A stretch of 9,206 nt of DNA. Origin: a candidate division FCPU426 bacterium (GTDB lineage Bacteria > Oederibacteriota > PGYV01 > Palsa-1178). Positions 1 to 6,398 of the stretch are shown piece after piece (position 1 is the stretch's first letter; every line of letters begins with the position of its first letter). The DNA is taken from the NCBI GenBank assembly GCA_003167475.1, contig PMTB01000241.1:1-9206 (forward strand). Direction: 5' to 3'. The notes below the pieces were generated by a model. It saw only the letters and a program-made list of their open reading frames with translations, ran no database searches and was not told the DNA's origin. The position numbers were made by a program, and so were the translations under genes.

Positions 1-568
1 AGAACTGGCCCAGTCAGGGGTGGAATACGCCTCGTCGGACCAGGTGGCGCAGAGCATAGGCCTGAACCCCGCGCAGGTCAGGAAGGACCTGGCTTATTTC
101 GGCAAGTTCGGCCGCAGGGGGTTCGGCTACCATGTCGAGCAGCTTAAAGAACATATATCAAAGATACTCGGCACCAGCAGGGAGTGGCGCCTGGCGGTGG
201 TCGGCACGGGAAACCTGGGGCGCGCGCTTCTGATGTACCCGGGTTTTCAGGCGAGGGGTTTTAAGATCATAGCGGGGTTCGACATAGACCCGGCAAAAGT
301 GGGATGGGAACTCGACGGCGTGAGGATATACCACCTGGACGAGATAGAAAAGGTCATCAAAAGGGAAAAAATAGACATAGTTGTCATCACGACCCCGAAG
401 GATTCGCTCGACCCGGTCATGGCAAGGCTTAAAGAGACCGGCATAAAAGGGGTGCTCAATTTCGCGGGAAAGCACTTAAAGGACGAAAATATCATTGTCA
501 GGAATGTGGACGTGGCCCTCGAACTCGAACAGCTGACATTCTTTTTGACAAATAAAAATAAAGCCTAG
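1..568 (+). CDS. rex: Redox-sensing transcriptional repressor Rex, 5'-truncated
   Basis: The reading frame is open from base 2, so the gene starts upstream; 188 codons are visible and about 20-25 N-terminal residues are probably missing, since Rex proteins are usually near 210 residues. Rex is a cytoplasmic NADH/NAD+ sensor that represses fermentation and respiration genes when NADH is low. Visible: the end of the winged-helix domain with the recognition-helix sequence NPAQVRKDLAYFG (bases 65-103) followed by GKFGRRGFGY; the Rossmann dinucleotide loop GTGNLG (203-220); and the C-terminal domain-swap helix ALELEQLTFFL (515-547). The GTG at base 20 lies inside the conserved winged helix and is not the start. 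The gene ends 15 bases before thrS and is probably co-transcribed with it. I saw no Rex operator (TTGTGAA-n4-TTCACAA type) in the window. Confidence 0.95.
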   Translation, partial: ELAQSGVEYASSDQVAQSIGLNPAQVRKDLAYFGKFGRRGFGYHVEQLKEHISKILGTSREWRLAVVGTGNLGRALLMYPGFQARGFKIIAGFDIDPAKVGWELDGVRIYHLDEIEKVIKREKIDIVVITTPKDSLDPVMARLKETGIKGVLNFAGKHLKDENIIVRNVDVALELEQLTFFLTNKNKA

Positions 569-583
569 TAACGGAGGAATTAT

Positions 584-2503
584 ATGGAAATGATAAAATT
601 AAGTTTTAACGGGAAGGAATTTGAAACGGAAAAAGGCAAAAGGGCCTCCGACATTCTCAAGGAAGCCGGAGCGGACATGACCGGGGCGCTTGTGGTAAAA
701 GTCGGCGAAAAGCTTCTTGATATGGGCTCGCCTTTGAACGAAGGCGGCGCCATGAAAATCATTACTTTCAACGACGCGGAAGGCAAGCAGGTTTTTTGGC
801 ACTCCACATCGCATCTGATGGCCGCGGCAGTGAAAAACTTATATCCGGAGACAAAGGTAACGATAGGGCCGGCCATTGACGAGGGTTTTTACTATGATTT
901 TGACAGGGATAAATCATTTACCGAAGAGGACCTGGCAAAGATCGAAGAAGAAATGAAGAATATAATAAAGCTCAATCCGGCGCTTAAACGAACGGAAATA
1001 ACAAAGGCCGAAGCCGTAAAGGTGTTCACGGATATGGGTGAAAATTACAAGGTTGAGATAATTCAGGCTATAGACGCCCCGACGGTGAGTCTTTACGCCC
1101 TCGATAAGTTCACCGACCTATGCCGCGGGCCGCATATCGGACTCGTGAAAAAGATAAAGGCTTTCAAACTCACCAAGATATCCGGGGCCTACTGGCGCGC
1201 CGATGAAAAAAACAAGATGTTGCAGCGTATTTACGGGATATCATTCCCCGAGCAGAAAATGCTCGATGAGTATTTCACCGTGCTTGAAGAGGCGAAACTC
1301 CGGGACCACAGGAAGATAGGCAAGGAACTGAGCCTTTTTTCCACGCACGAGGAATTCGGGCCGGGGCTGATATACTGGCATCCAAAGGGCTCTATAATAA
1401 GGAAAGAGATAGAGGATTTCTGGAGAAACGAGCATTTAAAGCGCGGGTATGACCTTTTGTTCACGCCGCATGTGGCCAAGGTGGATTTGTGGAATACTTC
1501 CGGCCATACGGGATTTTATAAGGATTCCATGTACCCGTCCATGATAATGGATGAGACAGAGTACCTGGTAAAGCCCATGAACTGCCCGTTCCACATACTG
1601 ATCTACCAGACCGGCATGAAAAGTTACCGCGACCTCCCGTTGAGATGGGCCGAACTTGGCACGGTATACAGGTATGAAAAGTCCGGAACGCTTCACGGGT
1701 TGATGAGGGTCAGGGGATTTACCCAGGATGACGCGCACATATTTCTGCGTGAGGACCAGCTTGACGACGAATTGAACAAACTAATTGAGATAATAGAGTT
1801 CATACTTAAAACCTTCGGGTTCCCGGGGTTTGACGTATTTTTGAGCACTCGTCCCAAGGAATTCATAGGCGAGATCGAAGCCTGGGATAAGTCGGAAGCT
1901 GCTCTGCGCCGCGCGCTCGACAAGGCCGGATTAAAGTATAATGTGGACGAGGGCGGAGGCGCTTTTTACGGGCCGAAGATAGACATAAAGATCAAGGACG
2001 CTTTGAACAGGACATGGCAGTGTTCCACCATACAGGTTGACTTCAACCTTCCTAACCGTTTTGATGTGAACTACATAGGCAAAGACGGCAAGGAACACAG
2101 GGTGGTTATGATACACAGGGCGCTGTTCGGTTCATTGGAGAGATTTTTCGGCGTGCTCATCGAGCATTACAAAGGCGCGTTTCCGGTCTGGCTCTCGCCG
2201 ATACAGGCGGCTGTTTTGACGCTGACTGACCGTTCCGTGGAGATCGCGGGCGGCTTGGTTGAAAAGCTCAAGGAGGCCGGCATAAGGGTGAAACTCGTTG
2301 ATGACAATGACAAGATAGGGGCGAAGATAAGGGACGCAACCATGGAAAAGATCCCGTACATGCTTATCATAGGCGATAAAGAAGTGGAGAACAACACGGT
2401 GTCGGTACGCAAGCGCACCGGGGAAGAAACTAAGGATGTGAAGCTGGAGGATTTTATTGCGATGGTAAAGGGCAGGATCGCGACGAAGGACCTGACGATT
2501 TAG
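584..2503 (+). CDS. thrS: Threonyl-tRNA synthetase
   Basis: ThrRS charges tRNA-Thr with threonine in the cytoplasm. The 639-residue protein is full length and almost co-linear with the E. coli enzyme. Domains in order: TGS (about 1-62); editing domain with HSTSH (H73, H77) and CRGPH (C180, H184), the residues that hydrolyse Ser-tRNA-Thr; class II catalytic core (about 240-535) with zinc ligands C334 (MNCP), H385 (QDDAH) and H511 (MIHRA), motif 2 around R363 and motif 3 HRALFGSLERFFG; anticodon-binding domain (about 540-630). The ATG at 584 is preferred over the ATG at 590 because GGAGG (573-577) lies 6 bases upstream of it. It directly follows rex. The frequent thrS-infC-rpmI-rplT order is absent; a palindromic repeat follows instead. 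No T-box leader fits in the 15-base gap. Confidence 0.98.
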   Translation: MEMIKLSFNGKEFETEKGKRASDILKEAGADMTGALVVKVGEKLLDMGSPLNEGGAMKIITFNDAEGKQVFWHSTSHLMAAAVKNLYPETKVTIGPAIDEGFYYDFDRDKSFTEEDLAKIEEEMKNIIKLNPALKRTEITKAEAVKVFTDMGENYKVEIIQAIDAPTVSLYALDKFTDLCRGPHIGLVKKIKAFKLTKISGAYWRADEKNKMLQRIYGISFPEQKMLDEYFTVLEEAKLRDHRKIGKELSLFSTHEEFGPGLIYWHPKGSIIRKEIEDFWRNEHLKRGYDLLFTPHVAKVDLWNTSGHTGFYKDSMYPSMIMDETEYLVKPMNCPFHILIYQTGMKSYRDLPLRWAELGTVYRYEKSGTLHGLMRVRGFTQDDAHIFLREDQLDDELNKLIEIIEFILKTFGFPGFDVFLSTRPKEFIGEIEAWDKSEAALRRALDKAGLKYNVDEGGGAFYGPKIDIKIKDALNRTWQCSTIQVDFNLPNRFDVNYIGKDGKEHRVVMIHRALFGSLERFFGVLIEHYKGAFPVWLSPIQAAVLTLTDRSVEIAGGLVEKLKEAGIRVKLVDDNDKIGAKIRDATMEKIPYMLIIGDKEVENNTVSVRKRTGEETKDVKLEDFIAMVKGRIATKDLTI

Positions 2504-2524
2504 CAAGTATATTTCCGGCTGGCG

Positions 2525-2678
2525 GTCATTGCGAGGAGCCGTTTTGTTCTTTGGCGACGAAGCCTACAGTCCATGGAACATGGAAATCTCAGTTCCACCG
2601 ATAAGCCTTTAAGGGCGCGGCAAGCCGCAAAAGAACAGAGATTGCTTCGTCGCTGAGGAGCGCGCTCCTCGCAATGAC
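2525..2678. repeat. Palindromic dispersed repeat, copy A, 154 bp
   Basis: The element is bounded by a 15-bp perfect terminal inverted repeat, GTCATTGCGAGGAGC at 2525-2539 against 2664-2678. Inside, GCGACGAAGC (2554-2563) pairs with GCTTCGTCGC (2644-2653), and AATCTC (2585-2590) pairs with GAGATT (2638-2643), so the whole element can fold into one long arm. The loop starts with AGTTCCACCGATAAGC (2591-2606), which recurs exactly in copy B at 8574-8589. A perfect 16-bp palindrome, GAGGAGCGCGCTCCTC, lies at 2655-2670. Compared with copy B this copy carries 21 extra bases at 2564-2584. It fills most of the thrS-radA gap and has no T-tract, so it is not a classical intrinsic terminator. Repeats with this TCATTGCGAGG edge occur in several bacterial groups, from memory. 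Confidence 0.9.
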
Positions 2679-2710
2679 GGCATGGTTCTGATAAAAGAAA
2701 GGTATATTTT

Positions 2711-4057
2711 TTGGCCAAAACAAAAACATTATTCAGCTGTTCGAACTGCGGCGCCTCGTCCCCTAAATGGCTCGGGCGCTGCCCGGTTTGCAACGAGTTC
2801 AACACATATATCGAAGAGACCGTGGTCGACAGGAAAAAATCCGGCGAATACCGGGGTTTTGACGAGACCAGGATGAGTTCATTGGCTGACATCAATGTCA
2901 AGAACGAGCAGCGCATTAAGACCGGCATGGAAGAGATAGACCGGGTGTTTGGCGGAGGCATTGTCAAGGGTTCGCTCGTGCTTATGGGCGGCGAGCCCGG
3001 CGTGGGTAAGTCAACGCTGGCGCTTTCCATAGCCGACAAAGTGGCTTTGGCCGGGAACAAAGTAATGTATTTTTCAGGCGAGGAATCCCTGGAACAGATA
3101 AAACTCCGGGCCGACAGGACGGGCGTAAAAGCGGAGAAATTGATCCTGGTCACAGAGACGGGCATAGAAAAGATAACGTCGCTCATGGAAAAGGAAAAGC
3201 CGGCTTTGGCTGTCATAGACTCTATCCAGACCACTTTCAAGGAAGATCTGGACTCGGTCGCCGGAAGCGTAAACCAGGTCAAGGAAAGCTGCGCCCAGCT
3301 TATGTACGCGGCGAAAAAAAGCGGTATTCCTATAATAATAATAGGGCACGTGACAAAAGACGGCAATATTGCCGGTCCTAAGATGCTCGAACATATGGTG
3401 GACGCTGTCCTTTACTTTGAGGCCGAGAAGTATTATCAGTTCAAGATACTCCGCGCCGTGAAGAACAGGTTCGGTTCCACAAATGAGATAGGCATATTTG
3501 AGATGACAAACGAGGGCATAAAGGAAGTGAAAAGCCCTTCGAAAATGCTACTGGACAGCTTAAAGGACAATAAGACCGGGTCAAGCATTGTGACGGTCAT
3601 GGAAGGCACGAGGCCGCTGCTTCTTGAGATACAGGCGCTTACAGCCAGACGCAACTACGGCATACCGCAGAGGACTGTGACAGGTATAGATTACAACAGG
3701 TTCCTTATAGTGCTTGCCATACTCGAAAAGATGCTTGAACTGCACCTGGAAAACCAGGATATTTTCATAAATGTGGCCGGCGGAATAAAGATAGTCGAGA
3801 CAGCGTGCGACCTGGGCGTCGCGGCCGCGATATATTCAAGTTATAAGGAAAGCAAGGTATCAACCAAGATGGCCTTTATTGGGGAACTGGGGCTTGACGG
3901 CGAAGTGAGGCCCGTGCAGTTCATAGACCAGCGGGTAATGGAAGCCGAAAGGCTGGGTTTCGCGGCGTGCGTGATACCGGCAAGGAGCGCGCCGGTGAAG
4001 ACGACGATGGAAGTTATAAAGATAGGAAACGTGAGTGAGTTGAAGAAACTTATATAA
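2711..4057 (+). CDS. radA: DNA repair protein RadA (Sms)
   Basis: RadA is a RecA-like ATPase that drives branch migration and helps process recombination intermediates. The 448-residue product has the usual length and layout: an N-terminal C4 zinc finger (C10, C13, C24, C27, with the typical SPKWLGRCP); a RecA-fold ATPase with Walker A GGEPGVGKST (93-102), Walker B LAVID (166-170) and the RadA signature KNRFG (251-255); and a C-terminal Lon-protease-like domain (about 285-448, GELGLDGEVR at 391-400) that lacks proteolytic function in this family. The start is the TTG at 2711: its translation begins MAKTKT just ahead of the zinc finger, as in other RadA proteins, and an in-frame stop at 2675-2677 leaves no ATG upstream. 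A weak Shine-Dalgarno, AAAGAAAGG, ends 8 bases before it. It opens the cluster that runs to rlmB. Confidence 0.97.
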   Translation: MAKTKTLFSCSNCGASSPKWLGRCPVCNEFNTYIEETVVDRKKSGEYRGFDETRMSSLADINVKNEQRIKTGMEEIDRVFGGGIVKGSLVLMGGEPGVGKSTLALSIADKVALAGNKVMYFSGEESLEQIKLRADRTGVKAEKLILVTETGIEKITSLMEKEKPALAVIDSIQTTFKEDLDSVAGSVNQVKESCAQLMYAAKKSGIPIIIIGHVTKDGNIAGPKMLEHMVDAVLYFEAEKYYQFKILRAVKNRFGSTNEIGIFEMTNEGIKEVKSPSKMLLDSLKDNKTGSSIVTVMEGTRPLLLEIQALTARRNYGIPQRTVTGIDYNRFLIVLAILEKMLELHLENQDIFINVAGGIKIVETACDLGVAAAIYSSYKESKVSTKMAFIGELGLDGEVRPVQFIDQRVMEAERLGFAACVIPARSAPVKTTMEVIKIGNVSELKKLI

Positions 4058-4070
4058 AGGAGATGAAGGC

Positions 4071-4130
4071 AGTTTTAAGTTTTAAGTTCTAAGATTTAAT
4101 CTTAAATCTTAAAACTTAAAACTTGGAACT
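4071..4130. repeat. AT-rich near-perfect palindrome, 29-bp arms
   Basis: Bases 4071-4099 pair with 4102-4130: 26 Watson-Crick pairs, two G-T wobbles and one C-A mismatch, folding back almost without a loop. The arms are built from repeated words (AAGTTTT, AAGATTT). It fills the space between the radA stop and the Shine-Dalgarno of the next gene. No T-run follows on either strand, so a standard terminator is unlikely. It may be a repeat insertion or an mRNA-processing or cruciform-forming site. Confidence 0.85.
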
Positions 4131-4154
4131 AAAAAGCACCACATTAAACTATGG

Positions 4155-4164
4155 AAAGGAGGTG
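4155..4164 (+). promoter_or_regulatory. Ribosome binding site fixing the PIN-TRAM start
   Basis: AAAGGAGGTG is a near-consensus Shine-Dalgarno with 8 bases between GGAGG and the ATG at 4171. It rules out the longer in-frame TTG start at 4123, which lies inside the upstream palindrome. Confidence 0.85.
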
Positions 4165-4170
4165 AAAACA

Positions 4171-4959
4171 ATGAATGCGACATTACTAGCAGCAGCCATA
4201 CCGTCCGCAATTGCAGTTATTTTCTTAATAATTATCATAGCCCAGTTTATAATTTATAACGGGAAAATTAAGAAAATGAACCTGTCAAAGAAACTCGTCG
4301 ACACCAGCGTCATAATTGACGGCAGGATCAACGACATCTGCGAATCAGGCTTCATGGAGGGTCAGCTTATCGTGCCGCGCTTTGTCCTGCAGGAACTGCA
4401 GTTCATAGCCGACTCGTCCGACCACATGAAAAGGAACAAAGGCAGAAGGGGCCTTGACCTCTTGAACGCCCTGAAAAAGAATCCCGGTATCTCGATAGAG
4501 ATAATGGACAGGGATTATAAGGAGATAAGGGCCGTGGACGAGAAACTCGTAGCCATGGCAAAGGACCTCGGCGCTAAAATCCTGACTAATGATTTTAACC
4601 TAAATAAAATTGCCGAGATCCAGGGAGTGAAGGTGCTGAACATTAACGACCTTTCCAACTCCATCAAGCCGACTTTCCTTCCGGGAGAGACTATATCAGT
4701 CAAGATAGTAAAGGAAGGAAAAGAGAAAGAGCAGGGGATAGCGTACTTAAACGACGGGACCATGATAGTAGTCGACGGCGCCAGGCGGCACATGAACAAA
4801 AAGATAGACGTGACCGTGACTAATGTGCTCCAGACCGACGCGGGAAGGATGATATTCGCGAGGTTTGAGACCAATGGCAAGGATTACAGCAACGAGCACC
4901 GCAACGATAACAGAAGGGACCCGAGGCACGACAATAACAGGAGAGACAACAGAAAATGA
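4171..4959 (+). CDS. Membrane-anchored PIN-TRAM domain protein, YacL-like putative RNase
   Basis: The 262-residue protein has one hydrophobic N-terminal segment (about 4-29), a PIN domain (about 41-160) and a TRAM domain (about 165-232). The PIN acidic residues are visible: D44 and D50 in VDTSVIIDGRI, E75, D123 in VDEKL and D141 in TNDFNL, so a metal-dependent single-stranded RNase activity is plausible. TRAM domains bind RNA. The position between radA and ispD matches B. subtilis yacL, but B. subtilis YacL has, from memory, several N-terminal membrane helices where this protein has one. The C-terminus (about 238-262) is a polar low-complexity tail of Arg, Asn, Asp and His, probably disordered and possibly RNA-contacting. 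The stop overlaps the ispD start (ATGA, 4956-4959), indicating translational coupling. The substrate is unknown. Confidence 0.9.
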   Translation: MNATLLAAAIPSAIAVIFLIIIIAQFIIYNGKIKKMNLSKKLVDTSVIIDGRINDICESGFMEGQLIVPRFVLQELQFIADSSDHMKRNKGRRGLDLLNALKKNPGISIEIMDRDYKEIRAVDEKLVAMAKDLGAKILTNDFNLNKIAEIQGVKVLNINDLSNSIKPTFLPGETISVKIVKEGKEKEQGIAYLNDGTMIVVDGARRHMNKKIDVTVTNVLQTDAGRMIFARFETNGKDYSNEHRNDNRRDPRHDNNRRDNRK

Positions 4960-5660
4960 AGAACGCAGTTATAGTCGTGGCCGCAGGCAAAGGCAAAAGG
5001 TTTAAGAATAAATTGCCGAAACAGTACGTCAAAGTGGGAGGCAGGGAGATCCTGGCGCACAGCCTGGATAACTTTGAGAAGTCGCCGCTTATTGACGCGA
5101 TTGTGCTTGTGGTTTCGCCCGAATACGCGCCTTACGCGCGTAAGATGGCGGTGAAATACGGCTATAAGAAGATAAAAGGCATTGTAAACGGAGGAGCCGA
5201 AAGGTTTCACTCCGTTTACAATGCCGTAACATTTTTAAGGGATTTTAGCCCCGAGAACGTGCTTATTCACGACGGCGCCAGGCCAAAGATCGGCGCGGCA
5301 ATTATAAAGAAAGTGATCACGGCTCTTAAGAAAGAAAAAGCCGTGATACCGGTAAACAGGATATTTGCCACGGTAAAACAGGTGAAAGACGGTTATATAG
5401 AAAAGACCATAGACAGGAACACTCTGAGAACGGCCCATACGCCTCAGGGGTTCAAGTACAGGGAATTGTTGAAATTATACGAAATAGGCAACCTGGAGTT
5501 CCGCAAGCCCACGGATGATGCGGCTGTTTTTGAGGCGGCGGGGATAAGGGTGAAGGTGATAGAGGATGAAGAAGAGAATGTGAAGGTGACGGTTAAAAAG
5601 GATATACATAAGTTGTTAAGCCAAAAGCCTAAAGCCAAAAGTAAAGGGATTAAGGTTTAA
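4956..5660 (+). CDS. ispD: 2-C-methyl-D-erythritol 4-phosphate cytidylyltransferase
   Basis: IspD joins CTP and MEP to form CDP-ME, the third step of the MEP isoprenoid pathway. The 234-residue protein shows the nucleotide-binding VVAAGKGKRF (7-16, R15) and PKQY (21-24, K22), GGAERFHSV (79-87), LIHDGARP (103-110), R154 and HTPQGF (161-166, usually QTPQ), PTDDA (185-189), and the late K210-x-T212 region. The ATG overlaps the preceding stop by 4 bases. The last residues, SQKPKAKSKGIKV, are Lys-rich and encoded by the left arm of an inverted repeat (5616-5646), so the tail looks like an extension made from repeat DNA rather than part of the fold. A 16-bp perfect inverted repeat lies within the coding sequence at 5178-5225. 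Its pathway partner ispF follows. Confidence 0.96.
   Translation: MKNAVIVVAAGKGKRFKNKLPKQYVKVGGREILAHSLDNFEKSPLIDAIVLVVSPEYAPYARKMAVKYGYKKIKGIVNGGAERFHSVYNAVTFLRDFSPENVLIHDGARPKIGAAIIKKVITALKKEKAVIPVNRIFATVKQVKDGYIEKTIDRNTLRTAHTPQGFKYRELLKLYEIGNLEFRKPTDDAAVFEAAGIRVKVIEDEEENVKVTVKKDIHKLLSQKPKAKSKGIKV
5178..5225 (+). repeat. 16-bp perfect inverted repeat inside ispD
   Basis: GGCATTGTAAACGGAG (5178-5193) and its exact reverse complement (5210-5225) are separated by 16 bases. The mRNA could form a strong hairpin over the codons of the conserved GGAERFHSV motif (codons 79-87). Confidence 0.9.
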
Positions 5661-5762
5661 AGTAAAAGTAAGGAAAGCAAAAGAAAGGTCGTTTTTGAAC
5701 TACTTGAACTACTTGAACTACTTGCTCTCTACTTTACTTTTGTCTTTTGGCTTTTGGCTTAA
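5616..5762. repeat. Long inverted repeat spanning the ispD end and ispD-ispF gap
   Basis: Bases 5616-5646 and 5732-5762 are 31-base inverted copies with two mismatches, built from the words AAGCCAAAAG and AAAAGTAAAG. The left arm lies in the ispD coding region and the 85-base loop holds the stop codon and a 9-mer tandem repeat. No T-run follows the right arm, so this is not a simple terminator. Confidence 0.88.
5695..5723 (+). repeat. Tandem 9-mer TTGAACTAC, about three copies
   Basis: TTGAACTAC occurs three times perfectly in a row (5695-5721), followed by TTG. It is followed by CTCTCTAC (5725-5732), whose complement GTAGAGAG recurs at 8915-8922. The tract lies in the loop of the surrounding inverted repeat. 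Its length is not constrained by coding, so it could vary by slippage. Confidence 0.85.
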
Positions 5763-5782
5763 AAACTTAAACGCGAGGTCTT

Positions 5783-6253
5783 ATGAGAATCGGAATCGGC
5801 TATGACGTTCACAGGCTCGTTAAAGGCAGAAAGCTCTTCCTCGGAGGCGTTGAGTTTGAGAACTCCGAACTCGGCCTTGAGGGCCACTCTGACGCTGATG
5901 TCCTGATACACGCGCTTATGGACGCCATGCTCGGCGCGGCCGGGTTTAACGATATCGGCTATTACTTCTCTGACAAAGACGAGAAATACCGCGGGATACG
6001 CTCAACCGAACTTTTAAAACAGGTTAACACGCTTATAAAGAACGCCGGTTACGCCATAGAAAATATCGACACCATAGTCGTGGCCGAGTACCCAAGGGTG
6101 GCCCCGAAGATAGAGGATATAAAGAAAATCCTGGCGGAAACTCTGGGAATCAGTATTAAGCAGGTCGGCGTAAAAGCCACGACAGAAGAAGGCCTGGGAT
6201 TTACGGGAAGAAAAGAAGGCATAGCCGCGCACGCTGTGGTGCTGTTGAAATAG
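5783..6253 (+). CDS. ispF: 2-C-methyl-D-erythritol 2,4-cyclodiphosphate synthase
   Basis: IspF cyclises CDP-ME 2-phosphate to MEcPP with release of CMP, two steps after IspD in the MEP pathway. The 156-residue length is typical. Metal ligands are D8 and H10 (GYDVHR) and H43 (LIHALMDA). Also visible are GHSDADV (34-40), FNDIGYYFSD (55-64) and the C-terminal KATTEEGLGFTGRKEG (131-146), which contributes the second metal and CDP sites of the trimer interface. The start is the ATG at 5783 with only a short GAGG (5775-5778) 4 bases upstream, a weak and close Shine-Dalgarno. Because a 122-base repeat-rich gap separates it from ispD, coupling by overlap is absent here, unlike at the preceding junction. 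The gene for the intermediate kinase, ispE, is not in the window. Confidence 0.97.
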   Translation: MRIGIGYDVHRLVKGRKLFLGGVEFENSELGLEGHSDADVLIHALMDAMLGAAGFNDIGYYFSDKDEKYRGIRSTELLKQVNTLIKNAGYAIENIDTIVVAEYPRVAPKIEDIKKILAETLGISIKQVGVKATTEEGLGFTGRKEGIAAHAVVLLK

Positions 6254-6261
6254 CCGGATTT

Positions 6262-6354
6262 TGTAGAGAAGGGGCTTACCCCCTCTCTCAGCAGGATATT
6301 GCCGCAGGCCGTCGTTCAGAGCCAACGGCGAGAGGGGGCAAGCCCCTCTCTACA
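6262..6354. repeat. Imperfect long palindrome between ispF and cysS
   Basis: Bases 6262-6287 pair with 6330-6354 with one bulged A and one mismatch. The stem is purine/pyrimidine-biased (TGTAGAGAAGGGGCTTACCC side against GGGCAAGCCCCTCTCTACA side). The loop is about 42 bases. TATTTTTTTTATTTT follows from 6361, about 6 bases past the stem, so a terminator or attenuator role on the + strand is possible. It resembles the widely dispersed G-rich/C-rich palindromes found in intergenic DNA of many bacteria. Confidence 0.85.
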
Positions 6355-6398
6355 GGTTTGTATTTTTTTTATTTTAAAACCAACACAAAGGACAAAAC

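Noticed and set aside
569..583. T-box or ThrRS autoregulatory leader before thrS
   Set aside because: Only 15 bases separate rex and thrS and they hold just the Shine-Dalgarno.
2525..2678. Repeat A as a strong rho-independent terminator for thrS
   Set aside because: The stem is long but interrupted and no T-tract follows on the + strand; bases 2679-2700 read CGGCATGG-type sequence.
2682..2876. 64-residue + strand frame with an ATG upstream of radA
   Set aside because: It is out of frame with RadA and translates the zinc-finger region into unrelated sequence. The TTG at 2711 gives the correct RadA N-terminus.
2500..3366. 288-residue open frame on the - strand
   Set aside because: It runs antisense through the RadA zinc-finger and ATPase coding region and through palindromic repeat A. 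The composition is Ser/Leu-rich shadow sequence and no domain is recognisable.
4123..4170. Longer PIN-TRAM start at TTG 4123
   Set aside because: The extra 16 codons come from the palindrome arm and the Shine-Dalgarno itself. The ATG at 4171 has near-consensus AAAGGAGGTG upstream and leads directly into the membrane helix.
5695..5723. CRISPR-like array from the tandem 9-mers
   Set aside because: The units are contiguous without spacers, far too short for CRISPR repeats, and no cas gene is present.
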